NCBI GenBank assembly: GCA_963921195.1
Contig: OY992537.1
Span: 129,416,694-129,480,693 of the forward strand
Reading direction: 5' to 3'
DNA length: 64,000 nt
Source: Pegoplata infirma
Lineage: Eukaryota; Arthropoda; Insecta; Diptera; Anthomyiidae
The notes beneath the pieces were generated by a model, which saw only the letters and a program-made list of their open reading frames with translations, was not told the origin of the DNA and did not search any database. Shown piece by piece: positions 45,126-55,958 of the stretch. The stretch's first letter is position 1, and every line of letters starts with the position of its first letter. A program made the translations under genes and the position numbers.

Positions 45126-46603
45126 TCAACGACGTGGATAAAACGCGTTAGTCCATGTTGCAAACAATTTAACGCGCATAAGGTCCAACACTGCGATTTC
45201 CTCCAGATTCTCGAGTTCAGCTTTGCCTAAAATTTGTTTGCGATGCCTGGACAATGCGGGGCATTTGCACAGGATATGTTCAACTGTTTCATCCGTATTC
45301 GGTTCATCACATCTTCTACAATTGGAATCAGAGATGAGTCCAAAGAGATGAGTGGAAAGCAATTTGGCAGTGTCCTGTGACCACTCCCGTGAGAAACGAC
45401 ATTTTCTTCTGTTGAGAGAGAGTAGGTAGCGAGTTCTTTTGAGGTCGTAACGCGGCCAGATTATACTGGTAATTCTGCTTGTACTTAACTCTCGCCATTT
45501 CCTGTTCGCCATGGAAATACACTGACAATCACTTCTCGATCTGTAGTACTGCATTGGGAGATCAATATGAACAAAGTCCCTACCCCATCTGCACCCAGTT
45601 TTGCAAGCTCATCAGCCTTCTCGTTCCCTTCTACTCCCTTATGTCATGGAACCCATATTAGAGAGACGAGGTTATTGCTGGATAGTTTTTGAAGATTCTC
45701 GAAGCACTCAAAGACGACTTTTGATTTAATACAAAAGCCTCTTAGAGCTTTTAGTGCAGCTTTGCTGTCGACGTAAAAGTTTATTATTCTCTCCGATTCT
45801 CCAAGAAACTGTAAGGCTGCCTTATTAATAGCAACTATTTCAGCCTGGAATATGCTACAGCTCAAAGGTAGATTAAAAGATTTTCGTATATCACAGACGT
45901 CCGTAGTAAATCCCGCTCCCACTCCCGTCGATTGTTTGGAGCCGTCTGTGAAAATATTTAAAGCGTCATTTGGAACGCAACGCCAGTTCGACCAAAGTTC
46001 TCGAGTCGGAAATTCAACTTTAAATTTCCGATCGGAAAGTAGTTTGGGCACCCTGCAGTCAGTGACAACGTTATCCAAATTGTCCGTGCTACTGTGTCCA
46101 AAATTTCGGCGTCTGAGCCAATTTGACTCCTTGAGTCTGAGGCATGCCTTATATGCCTCATCCTTAGCAAAGGCGTCAATTGGCAGCAGATGCAATATCG
46201 TGTCGATGGATGCAGCTGATGTTGTTCTTAGGGCACCAGTGATACTCAGACCTAAAAACGTTGTATATTTCTTCACAATTGTGTATAATGACTAATGCTT
46301 TTCACGTACTCTTGCTATGGCTCTTTCGAAGTTTCTCGATCCAAAAAATGATTATCGTTCAAGCGCATCTTTGGCACTGAAAAAAATAAGGACATTCTTA
46401 TTCACTTCCTGACCCATAAGCCGTTGGGCTTTTTACGGGCTTACTACGAGTCACCTCCCTCTCCAGCGCTCTGTGCCAGACCATAACTAGGTAAATTAAG
46501 ATTGGTCTTACGATGGAAGTAAAGATCCAGTGCGTGATCCTTGGCTCAAGTCCCCATCTCTTGCCGAACATTTTTTTGCATGCATAATATGCATTATTCG
46601 CCG
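45126..46603 (-). pseudogene. LINE-beta RNase H and RT C-terminal relic
   Basis: Minus-strand blocks: ANNAYYACKKMFGKRWGLEP, VRPILIYLVMVWHRALERE, LSITGALRTTSAASIDTILH, IFTDGSKQSTGVGAGF, SIFQAEIVAINKAAL, INFYVDSKAALKALRGF and LVSLIWVPx (RNase H). Then SMANRKWRELSTSRITSIIW and RCDEPNTDETVEHILCKCPA (Cys/His cluster). The RNase H frame is broken after WVP, where the H-D end of the fold is lost to a stop and frameshift. Confidence 0.85.
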
Positions 46604-47689
46604 CAGTGTTGAAAATACTGCCTAGATTTTCAGCAAAAACACATAAATTGTACTGTTTTGTCAGCATAAACATTATCAAAACAAAACAGCAGTCAAGAAC
46701 TGAGCTGTTAAAAATTGTCAATTTTCTTCAGCAGCAGTACAGTAAAAGTTTTTTTTTTTAAATTGACAAACTTGCCAGCACACAGTTCAGCTTCAGTTTA
46801 AAAAAACAAAAAACAGCACACACGACTGAATTGTCTGGTTACTGCGCTGCACAAGTTCTGTTTGTTACTGGACTGGCAGTAGGGAAAATAAAAATTGAAT
46901 TCGACTCGTTAGCATGAAATTTGTTTTCTTTCAGCTGCTGGAAGTTAAATGAACAGTAAATATAAGTAGATATTTCTTTGTACAAGTAATGACAAGTTTT
47001 ATTATATTATTAAGAAGAATGTTTCAAAAGTAAAGATAAAGCTTTAAATTTTCTAAATTTAATTAAAAATGTATTTAAAAAATAAAAATGTTTCAAGTTC
47101 CGACACTAATTTTTTTAAGTTTTTGAGTAAAAAATTTTAACAGAATTGTTTTTTTTTCAAGCTCCGATTTTTTTTTGCAAGTGATTTAAACATTTTTTTT
47201 GTGGTTTAAAGTTAAAAATTTTATTAAAGTTTAAAAAAATTCTAACTTCCGATTTATTTTTTTTTAATAATTTTCTAAGTGTCTGACACAATTTTTTTTT
47301 TATTTTCTAAGACACATATTTTTTTTAGGTTTTGAAGAAAATTTTTTAAAAGTTTATTTTAATGTTATAAGTTTTATTGAAAGTGCTCTAAAAAAATTCT
47401 AAGTTTCGAAAACTTTTTTGGAAAATTGTCTAAGGGTCAGATACCTTTTTTGAAAATTTGGAAAATTTTCTAGGTATCAGATACTAATTTTTTTTACATT
47501 ATGAAGTTCAAATTTTTTTTTAAATGTTTTCCGATTTTTTTTTTAAATAGAAAAGCGTTAGACTTGAAAGTTATTTTTACGGTTTAAAGTTTCATTAAAA
47601 GTTCTTAAAAAAAATCGAATTATTATTATTTAAAAACGATAACAATATTATATTTTTATTTGTTAAATATAGTTATATTTAAAATATCG

Positions 47690-47865
47690 ATGATTAATTT
47701 TCTTACTTGTTCAATTTTTTTTACTACCAATTTTTTATAAGAATCATGGTTTTCATTACAATGATAATTCAAAATTTGTAGGCAATTTCTATATTTCGAT
47801 GCGTTAACAACGGAATGACAAAGTGGGTATACCCCCATACTGTGGTTAGAGGGTATAAAAATTAC
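47690..47865 (-). repeat. Rearranged DINE/HINE remnant
   Basis: On the minus strand TATACCCTCTAACCACAGTA then TGGGGGTATACCCACTTTGT is a DINE left end. On the plus strand TTTTCTTACTTGTTCAA at 47698 resembles a DINE right end but in the opposite orientation, so the copy is deleted and partly inverted. Confidence 0.6.
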
Positions 47866-48144
47866 CAAACGAAAAGATCAATTGTAGATCAAAAAAATTC
47901 TACCAAAATTATAAAAACAACAATTGAAATTTGAAAAAAGATAATTCAATATTTGAAAATTTTAATACATGGAATTTTAATTTTTGTTTTTCTTTTTTGC
48001 ATTTCATTTTATCTTTTTTTGAAATTTAATTGATATTTTATAAATTTTTATTGATACTTTTGAATTTAAATTTACATTTGACAAATTGAGCAAAAGTATT
48101 CAATCACTTGCTTAAGATTTTGTGTTTTTCGTGATTTTAATAGG

Positions 48145-48385
48145 CGATTTACGCCTATTTAAGCAAAATTAATATAGGCATATTTGGTATCAAATTAAAG
48201 GTATTCAAAATACCGTGGTGCTAACAACGTGCCAAAAAAGTTAATATTTTTCTTTTCGACTTATTAACAAAAATGTCCTAAACTTTTGGTATTTTTTTCA
48301 ATATGACGAAAAATTGTGCATGTATGGACACGTTCTTTACACAAAAAATTAGGGTTTTCAAACCCCCTTCATCCTAAAATTTAGT
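48145..48385 (-). repeat. Inverted partial copy of MITE N
   Basis: GTGGTGCTAACAACGTGCCA, TTTCGACTTATTAACAAAAA, TGTCCTAAACTTTTGGTATT and ATGACGAAAAATTGTGC are the complement of 20330-20135 in order. Neither AAGTCTCCCT end is present, so the piece was truncated before or during insertion. Confidence 0.75.
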
Positions 48386-49116
48386 TGGATTAATTGTGAT
48401 TTGTTTTTACCTTTTTACCTTTTTCCATTTTTAAAATTTTTTTTATTATTTTTTTTTAGATTATAATTACTAATTTATCGTATATTATGGAAAAAGTATT
48501 CCAAATTTGTTTTGTCATGTTAAAATAATTTTTTTACCTAAATAAGATTAATCCGAAAAAAATCTACTTTTTAAAAGTTAAATTTTGCTTTTCTAACGAT
48601 GACTAATGCATTAATTCATTTATTTAATATAAAAAATATCGATTTTTTTATTGAAATAAATTAATTGAATAATCATAATAATTTTTTTTTTTTAAATGAA
48701 ACATCAATTTTTTTATTTATTCCACATTTATTTTTTCGCTATGTATGTATATGTACAAGAAGTTCTTTCGTTACAATGATTCTGTTTATTTTCGTTTATA
48801 TTTCTTGTCTTGTCAGTACCTCATCACTTTTTGAATTGTAACTCGCAGTGCATTTCTTAAAAAAGCATTTGTGCTGTTTGTGTGCTTCTTTCATTTTTTA
48901 CTGTTGCTGGTTTGGCAGTATTTGTATTTTTTCAAATCAACCACCATCAGCACAACACAAAAAAGTTCAGCAGTAAAAAAGTGACTGAACTGTTTTGTTA
49001 GAAATGTAAACTGGACTGGTGGGCTGCAGTATTTTTTTTTAAATTATTGACAACTTGACTGGAAGTGAAAATTAATACTGTGTTATGATTTTCAGTTTTT
49101 AATCACTGATTCGCCG

Positions 49117-49770
49117 TTCTCTATCGTTTATCGGTGTTTTGGTTCCATGATAATTTGCTATCCAGAATAATTCCTAAAAATTTCGCATGATTTGAAAGTG
49201 GGATTTCAACCCCTTTAACCTAAACTTTTCTAAAATTTTCGATCTTATACTTTCGTGTAAATAATACCATCTCAGTTTTCCGCGGATTAACGTTAAGACC
49301 ATTTTCATTAGCCCAATTCCATAACTGTTCCAGTGATCGATCTAGCAACTCGGATATCGTGGTCAAAAACTTTCCAGTTGACATTATTACCACGTCATCA
49401 GCATAAGCAACTACTGCCACTCCTTGCGTCTCCATTTTTTTGAGAATGGGATCCACGACCAAGTGCCAGAATAATGGTGATAATACTCCTCCCTGTGGTG
49501 TTCCCCTGGATGTATATCTTATGACTCTTTCAAGCCACCATTCGGCTGTAACTTCTCTACAAGACAGCAGACAGCCAATCCATCTTTTGATGGTAAACAC
49601 AATGGACAGGCACAGCCCTGTCCATTGTGTTTACAATTGCACCCATGCTAACATTGTTAAATGCACCTTCTATGTCTAAAAAAGCGGCTTAGGTAAATTC
49701 TCTATATTCCAGAGATCTCTCTAAAGTGAATACGAGGGAATGAAGAGCGGTTTCTATCGACATGTCCTGC
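49117..49770 (-). pseudogene. LINE-beta reverse transcriptase relic (palm)
   Basis: The minus strand encodes ETALHSLVFTLERSLEYREF, a stop, AAFLDIEGAFNNVSMGAI (first Asp block), then after a break GTPQGGVLSPLFWHLVVDPI, VAVVAYADDVVIMSTGK (YADD intact), LNVNPRKTEMVLF and, toward 49120, FLGIILDS-like sequence. The break coincides with an 18-bp inverted repeat at 49593-49634. hAT D is inserted just upstream. Confidence 0.88.
49593..49634. repeat. Perfect 18-bp inverted repeat in the RT relic
   Basis: GTAAACACAATGGACAGG at 49593-49610 is exactly complementary to 49617-49634, with a 6-base loop CACAGC. The arms encode VNTMDR in the RT on one strand, so one arm is a local inverted duplication of coding sequence. 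Confidence 0.95.
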
Positions 49771-51055
49771 TAGGGTTGCCAGATTTGACATAGGGAATAA
49801 CATTACATTTGGTCTCAAAAAACAGTACATTGCAAATAAAAACAGTACTTTTTTAAAAGTCTTATTTTATATCAAACTACAAAAGCTTAGCCCTTTTACC
49901 CTGATTTTAAACAGATTTCAGACAAAACGAGCATAAAAGATTGTTTACAGAACGGGGCAACATTTTAGGTAAACCGTCTCAAATTTATTCTATTTTTTTA
50001 TCAGTGTTGAAAAAAATGGCGATTGACTTTTTGGAGCATTTCTGTTAGTTGCCGCGATATCTTACTTGTAAAGCTTTTGTAGTCTACGCTTTCGCTTAAC
50101 CAAAACACCGATGTTCCTATCAAAAACATATGAAAAAACCCATTAAACAGTGTTTTAATTAAAACACGACTTTAGCAAACGCGAAAATGGTATTATTGCA
50201 CTCAAATAAAGGCCTAACTAAATTTTGGGAAAATGATTTTTTTTTCCACAATTTAGTAAAATTTAATAAAAATTTTGTAAATTTCTTCTCATAATTTGCA
50301 ACCAATTAGTTTATCATATTTATCTTCTTAGAATTGATGAAGTTTTTTTTCTTCGGATTTAGTAAATTTTATGCAATTTGAGGAATTTTTTTTTCAAAAA
50401 TCTGTTTCAAAAATTTCAAGAACTAAGCCAGAAAGACCAAAAAAGTGTTTATTTCCGGTTCTAAGAATCTCTAAAGAATCTCCGGTCCTCTTTCAATGTA
50501 TGGACTCCGCAATTTGAATCTAAAAATTTGGGCATTCCCCAAAATTTAAAAATCCTCATTTCTCAGAAAATATTGTCGAAACAAAAAAATACCAACTACA
50601 TTTTTGTAGTTTTTTAGTTATCCCGTTAAGATTCTGAAAACCTTTTTGGGCCCTTAAATTCCAGTATCTTCAAAACTAAGCAAGGTAGAGCGAAAAGGGC
50701 GAGGATGTTGAATCAAAATCTATGACGATCCTTAATAGATCCAATGGGACTGGGCCTAAGGTGGTCTGGACCCATGGGTCATTATTAAGTTTCCCACTTT
50801 TTAAATAATTTGTTTTTTGGGTATGTTGTAAAATTTAATTGCATTTAGCATTTAATTGCATTAAAATTTTGTCAAATATGAAACATTTTTCGGAAAATGT
50901 TACATTTTGGTCATGGGTATAAAAAACAGTACAAAAACAGTACACGCTTGAAAAAACAGTACTTTTGCGTACTGTTTTAGGAAGTGTGCATAAAACAGTA
51001 CTTTTTATAAAAAACAGTACATGTACTGTTTAAAACAGTACGAATGGCAACCCTA
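49771..51055. mobile_element. hAT-type element D, AAAACAGTAC family
   Basis: Ends TAGGGTTGCCAGATTTG and the complement of TAGGGTTGCCATTCG; perfect 8-bp duplication TGTCCTGC at 49763-49770 and 51056-51063. AAAACAGTAC words crowd 49800-49855 and 50925-51045, some inverted. The interior is non-coding. It disrupts the LINE-beta RT. Confidence 0.93.
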
Positions 51056-51063
51056 TGTCCTGC

Positions 51064-51350
51064 TGATAAGCATGTTGCGTAGCCGACAAAAAGTTTCCAC
51101 CTAGGTTCTCTCTTATACAAAGATCCAGAATTCTCTCCAAAGTTTTCAGAAGGAAGGACGATAAACTAATGGGACGATAATCCTTTGCAGTTGCGTGATT
51201 TATTTTACCGCTTTTCGGTATGCAGACTACTTTAGATTTCCTTCAAGATCCAGGTATATAACAAAGCTCTAAACACGCTTTTAAAACTTTCTTTAAGTGA
51301 GGAATTATTTCGCTAGCAGTATTTTGAAGCATAACCGGAAAAATGCCATC
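51064..51350 (-). pseudogene. LINE-beta RT N-terminal relic
   Basis: Minus-strand sequence encodes KSKVVCIPKSGKINHATAKD, YRPISLSSFLLKTLERILDL and CIREN, the start of the reverse transcriptase. Upstream of that is GIFPVMLQNTASEIIPHLKK. The 5' end of the inserted LINE lies just beyond. Confidence 0.85.
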
Positions 51351-52286
51351 ATTACTCTGTTAAATACTCTGTAAAATGACTGTAATCTCAATTGGACAGA
51401 TATTTGACAAAGTTATCAGCTGAAATACGGATTTTAATAAAATACTTTTTATTTTCTTGTGACCGAAAAACAAAATTTTATCTGTAATTTTACTTTGTAA
51501 TCTTTATTTTACAGATAATAAACAGTTTTTTGCAAAAATATAGATTTTAGAAAAATACTTTGCGTTTTTCACGTAACCAAAATACTAAATTTCATCTGTA
51601 ATTTTAATAACCACTCTGTAATACAGTTTTCAAATAAAAATCGCTTCAAAAAACTTCCATATATTTCAACCCCTATATAAAGTGTCTTAAATTAAATTAA
51701 AAGCTAGTAAATTTACGAGGATGTCGTGTAATATTGGAGGTACTCGTAGAAAACTCGTTATTTTTACAAAAATAAAAAAAAGTAAATTTACAATTTGGAA
51801 GTATTAAAGCGGGACAATTTACACGATGGCAAATAGTGACCGTTGTGTTAAAACAATATCAAGCGCATTAAAAAGATATATAAGGAAGTCAAGGCATTCT
51901 TAAACGATATCCCTTTTATAAAAGTGTATTGGAATGACCCTGCTCAAATGCTGAACTGAAAATGAGAAGTTTATGAAAAACAAAAAACTGTAAGAACATC
52001 TAGCGAGTTTATAAATAATTTCTACACAGTTAAACATTCGCGTGCGAAACATTTAAGCGGGCGCATTTAAATGATTAGTTTGTGTCAAGTTATTACTTAT
52101 CCATGCTTCTTGGTTATGCACATGGTACATATAATTCTGAAAATTTACAGTTTTTTTTTATCGAAATCATTTTACAGAGTTTTCTTCGTAAAATAACAAA
52201 AAATCTTGCTGGTTGGAAATCTATGGTATTTTCTGCTGGCTCAGCAGATTATCTCTGTATATTAACAGAGTGATTATTTTGAGTGT

Positions 52287-53774
52287 AAACCAACAAAGTG
52301 TTATTTCAGAAATTACCCAAGTTTTTTAAAGTAAAAATTTAGGTAATTTATGCAAAAACCCTTGCACAATTTTTTCATAAATGTGAACTAATAAATATTT
52401 TTCTTATTGAATTAAACAAAACATATCAAAAGTTTTCATTGAAAATTGTTAAAAAAATATATTTCTCTACAATATCCTTTGGTATTTCTAATAAATGCGG
52501 CTGCTGCAAAATATAGTGATTGCAAATATCACGACGACTATTTGCTGCTTAATACAGCTGCAAAGTAAAGCAAACTACACAAAACAAAAAAGACACTTGG
52601 CAAATACAGTAAAGCTTTTGCATTTGCTGTTCTTATTTAGCATTAAAAGCTTTTTCTCAGAGGGGAAACAAATAAGATTTTTAAAAGACAGAGAGTGCAA
52701 GAGTTTAATTTTAAAACTCTCTTTGACACACGCACACACATATTAGCTTACAATACACTCAAATAAAATTGTGCATAAAACCGTACGAAAAGTAGATGAA
52801 AATGAAAAGAAAAAATAATGAGATTAAGTAATAATAACTCTCCAATATTATCGGAAATTTACGCAATTTTTATAAACACGTGTAGCAAAAAAGCAGCAGC
52901 AGCATTTTGGTATATAAAGAGAAGAGAGAAAGAACAAGAAATAAATATAAGCAGCAAGTGTTAAAAGCAGCGGAAGCAAACAAAAATCACAGGCTTTTGG
53001 AAATGTTTGTAATGATGATGATGTCGATGAGGAAGAACATGAATATAATTTTGATTCTTATTTGTTTTTACATGTCCAACTTGTGGAACAGTTGTAATAG
53101 AAAGAGGGCAGGGGTGTTCCTTTTGTTGTTGCTGGTATATAAGATGTTTTCTTGCTTTTCGCAGTAGACGCAGCAAAGTTTTTCGGTCTATATGCGAAAA
53201 AAGCTTTCAGCAAATACTGCACGCACACTAATAAAATTGCATGTTTACTTACTGTGGATATGTATGATATGTCCGACCGAAGCGTCAGTCGTATGGTTTG
53301 TCTAATATTGTGTTGCTTTTAATTATAGGGTCGGTCGGTCTCCAATCTGAAGTGTATCTATGTTTTTAACGTGATGGGGTTTTAGAAATGGAGGCAATTT
53401 TTTTTTTTGTGAGTGCGTTAAGTTTTGAAAAGTTTATTCTATGAGTGTGTATGTGTATTTGTGTGTATGTTAGTTACGCATTTATTTAATGACTCTTTTA
53501 GCTTTTCTACTAGAGCTTATACTTAATGCTGCTATGGTACCTTATTGAGCTCTGGATGTGCTGCGTGTATTGCGTATTGTATCATGGCAAGTATATGAGT
53601 CTTCGTTGCAGAATTCGTTTTGTTGCTGCTTTTGTCATTTGTTGTATGTAGTACGTTTGTGTGTTTTGTGTACTGTATAGTGTGTGTAATGGTTTACTCT
53701 CATCAATAGTTGTAAATTATATGCTCCACTTTTTAAGCGCCACCATACTCTTTTCGGTTTTTATTCCTCTTGTA
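52287..53774. other. Spacer, possibly unique DNA
   Basis: No coding frame is convincing. There are AGCAGCAGCAGC (52890), ATGATGATGATG (53014) and GTGTGTATGTG-type runs (53440-53475). The sequence is less repeat-like than its neighbours and could be old unique DNA or part of an intron or UTR. The two overlapping frames at 52907-53176 on opposite strands are low-complexity. Confidence 0.4.
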
Positions 53775-53978
53775 TTTATTTGAATATCACGGAGCAATAT
53801 AACTGTCGTCTTTATAAGTTTTATCCTTTCATCCAAGTAAAGGATCATCCAAGAAAAGGATTACAATATAACTGTCGTCCTTATAATTTTCATCCTTTCA
53901 TCCAAGGAAAGGATCATAAATTCCTTTTACACCTGGAAGAATACTAACCTACAGTAATTTCGCGTGGTGGTGAGTAGT
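53775..53978 (+). repeat. LINE-alpha-associated repeat, part 1
   Basis: A ~78-bp unit (CAATATAACTGTCGTC, ATCCTTTCATCCAAG) is tandemly duplicated here. Then ATTCCTTTTACACCTG, AGAATACTAACCT and GCGTGGTGGTGAGTAGT follow, all of which recur at 58245-58363. hAT Q interrupts it; it resumes at 55959. Confidence 0.65.
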
Positions 53979-55950
53979 CAGTGGCGTATACAGGGGGGGG
54001 GGCCCGGGGGCCCGGGCCCCCCCCGAAATGATTTCACAAATTTTAGGATTTGTTATCAAATAATAAGTGCAACATTAAAAACTTCTTAAAAAATTGAAAA
54101 ACATTATGAATCTAAAATTTTTTGAAGAAAAATGATTTGAAACTGAAAATTTTTCTGTTAAAAGAATCTCAAAATCTGAAAATTTTTCTTAGAATTTGAA
54201 ACTTTTCAACTTAAGATTCTAATGAAAAATATCTTAGAACCTGAAGTTTTATGTACACAAAAAATGGACCTAATTGTAAGTAAAATGTAGTCAAATTAAA
54301 ACTGTTTATAAGAAAAATGTCTGAGAATCTAAGACTTTTTTATAGTAATAATGTCTTAAAATATTGGCCTTTTTCTCAGAATCTATGACTTTATCTATAG
54401 GAAAAATGTTTCAGAATCTGAGACTTTTTCTATAAAGAATTCTCAGAATCTGAGGCTTTTCTATATGAAAAATATTTCAGAATCTGAGAACTTTCTATAG
54501 AAATAATGTCTCTGAATCTGAAAAATGTCTCAAAATCTGAGATTTTTTCTATAAAAAAAATTCTTAGAATCTAAGGCTTTTCTATATGAAAAATGTTTTA
54601 GAATCTGAAAACATTCTATAGGAAAATTTCTCAGAATTGTTCTTACAGTCTTGGAAAATGTCTCAGAATTTTATACTTTTTTTACGAAAAATTTCTCAGA
54701 ATCAACGAATTTTTCTTAAGGAAAATTATCTCTAAATCTAAGATTTTGTGTATAGGAAAAATGTCTCAATGTTAGAGACACAAGCTGAGACTTTTGGTAC
54801 AGAAAAATGCTCAAAATCTAAGGCTTTTTCTATTCTAAAAATATATTTTTCTATAAGAACAATGTCTCAGAATCTGAGTATTTTTCTATGGGAAAAATAT
54901 TTCAGAATCTGAGACTTTTTCTTTAGGAAAAATATCTTAGAATCCGAAGCTTTTTCTATATGAAAAATGTTTAGAATCTGACAATTTTTTATAGGCAAAA
55001 TTTCTCAGAATCTGAGACTTGTTCTATAGGAAAATGTCTAAGAATTTAAAAATTTTTACACACGAACGAAAATTTTGAATGTGTTTTGTTATTGTAACAA
55101 CAACAAAATACATGTAATATTTTCGTTCGTGTGTAGCATTCGCCTTCTGTAAACTGGCCTTAAGAAATTTTCAGTAGAAAAAATATCTGAGAATCTGAGA
55201 TATTTTCTATAGGAAAAATGTCGAAGAATCTGAGAATTTTGGTATAGGAAAAATGTCTTAAGAATCCTAAGACATAGGAAAAATGTCTTAGAATTTTAGA
55301 CTTTTTCTATAGGAAAATTTTCTCAGAATCCGAGAATTTTTCTTTAGGAAAAAGGTTTTAGAATCTAGATCTCAGATTCCGAATTATATTCTCAGAATCT
55401 AAAACTTTTTGTGTAGAATGTTTCAGAATCTGAGTAAATGTGCTAGACTAGAAATATCTCAGATTCTGGGAAAATGTCTTACAATCGGAGTCTTTTCTTT
55501 TGGAAAAGTTTTTTATGAATATGTTTACAGAATCATTTTTTTAAATGACTTTTTTAAGATAAACGTTTTCCATTGGAAATATGATTTAGAGTCTTTTTCT
55601 ATAACAAAAACTGTCTTAACTAGAAATTGTCATAAAATCTTAGACTATTCTTTGAAAAAAAATTCAGATGCTGATAATCTATTTTGTTAAAATGTATCAG
55701 CATCTGATACAACTCACATTTAAAAAAAAAGGCTTAAGTCTCACAAAAAATTTTAAAATATTAAAAATTTAGTTTGTTTTTCAGTTTTAAACTTACACAA
55801 AAATGAAGAATCTGATTGTGATACATTCAGTTCAAGGAAAAGATCGAGAAAAATTCTTAAACATGTGCTGTTATGTAAATTTTTTGTAAAAAAAAAAAAT
55901 TTTAAAAAATTTTGGGCCCCCACCGAAATAAAATCCTGGATACGCCCCTG
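53979..55950. mobile_element. hAT-type element Q filled with a minisatellite
   Basis: Left end CAGTGGCGTATACAGG then a G10/CCCGGG-rich stretch; right end complement CAGGGGCGTATCCAGG. Perfect 8-bp duplication TGAGTAGT at 53971-53978 and 55951-55958. Between about 54110 and 55720 lies a degenerate array of ~50-60-base units with AGAATCTGAGACTTTTTC and TATAGGAAAAATGTCTCA. GGGCCCCC occurs near both ends. The hairpin at 55058-55134 interrupts the array. Confidence 0.9.
55058..55134. mobile_element. ~77-bp hairpin with ACACGAACG arms
   Basis: ACACACGAACGAAAATTTTG pairs with the complement ending CGTTCGTGTGT; the loop is TTTTGTTATTGTAACAACAA. It shares the ACACGAACG arm and the TTTTGTTATT core with the hairpin at 23779-23905, so both probably belong to one MITE family. 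Confidence 0.7.
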
Positions 55951-55958
55951 TGAGTAGT

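Larger units (their letters stand above)
46604..49108. mobile_element. hAT-type element H, CAGTT/AACTG family
   Basis: Ends CAGTGTTGAAAATACTG and the complement of CAGTGATTAAAAACTG; perfect 8-bp duplication ATTCGCCG at 46596-46603 and 49109-49116. ACTG/CAGT words (CAGTTC, GCTGAACTG, TACTGCTG) crowd 46608-46870 and 48840-49100. At 2.5 kb it is the longest hAT here, but the interior is non-coding. It contains a DINE remnant (47690-47865) and an inverted piece of MITE N (48145-48385). Inserted in LINE-beta. Confidence 0.9.
45042..51350 (-). mobile_element. LINE-beta copy 2, split by two hAT elements
   Basis: Minus-strand LINE of the same family as 38132-39850; its 3' end is CCACCCCAAACCTAACCTAC. 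A duplication ATTACTCTG (45033-45041 and 51351-51359) is possible, or alternatively TACTCTG (45035-45041 and 51365-51371). The LINE is in three pieces: 45042-46603, 49117-49770 and 51064-51350, separated by hAT H and hAT D. Net length is about 2.5 kb, so it is 5'-truncated. About 155 bases of unrelated DNA near 46252-46411 also interrupt it relative to copy 1. Confidence 0.88.
45022..52284. mobile_element. CACTCAAAA element G, split by LINE-beta near its left end
   Basis: Left end CACTCAAAATAATTACTCTG at 45022-45041, right end complement CACTCAAAATAATCACTCTG ending at 52284, followed by TA. Directly after 20 bases of the left end, LINE-beta begins; the body of G resumes at 51365 with TACTCTGTAAAATGACTG. 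The body (51365-52284) matches element M. A 12-14 base irregularity at 51351-51364 makes the LINE boundary ambiguous. Confidence 0.8.

Noticed and set aside
52907..53176. A short secreted-protein-like gene on the plus strand
   Set aside because: Hydrophobic stretch is present, but the frame lies in CAG/ATG-repeat DNA with an equally long frame on the other strand.
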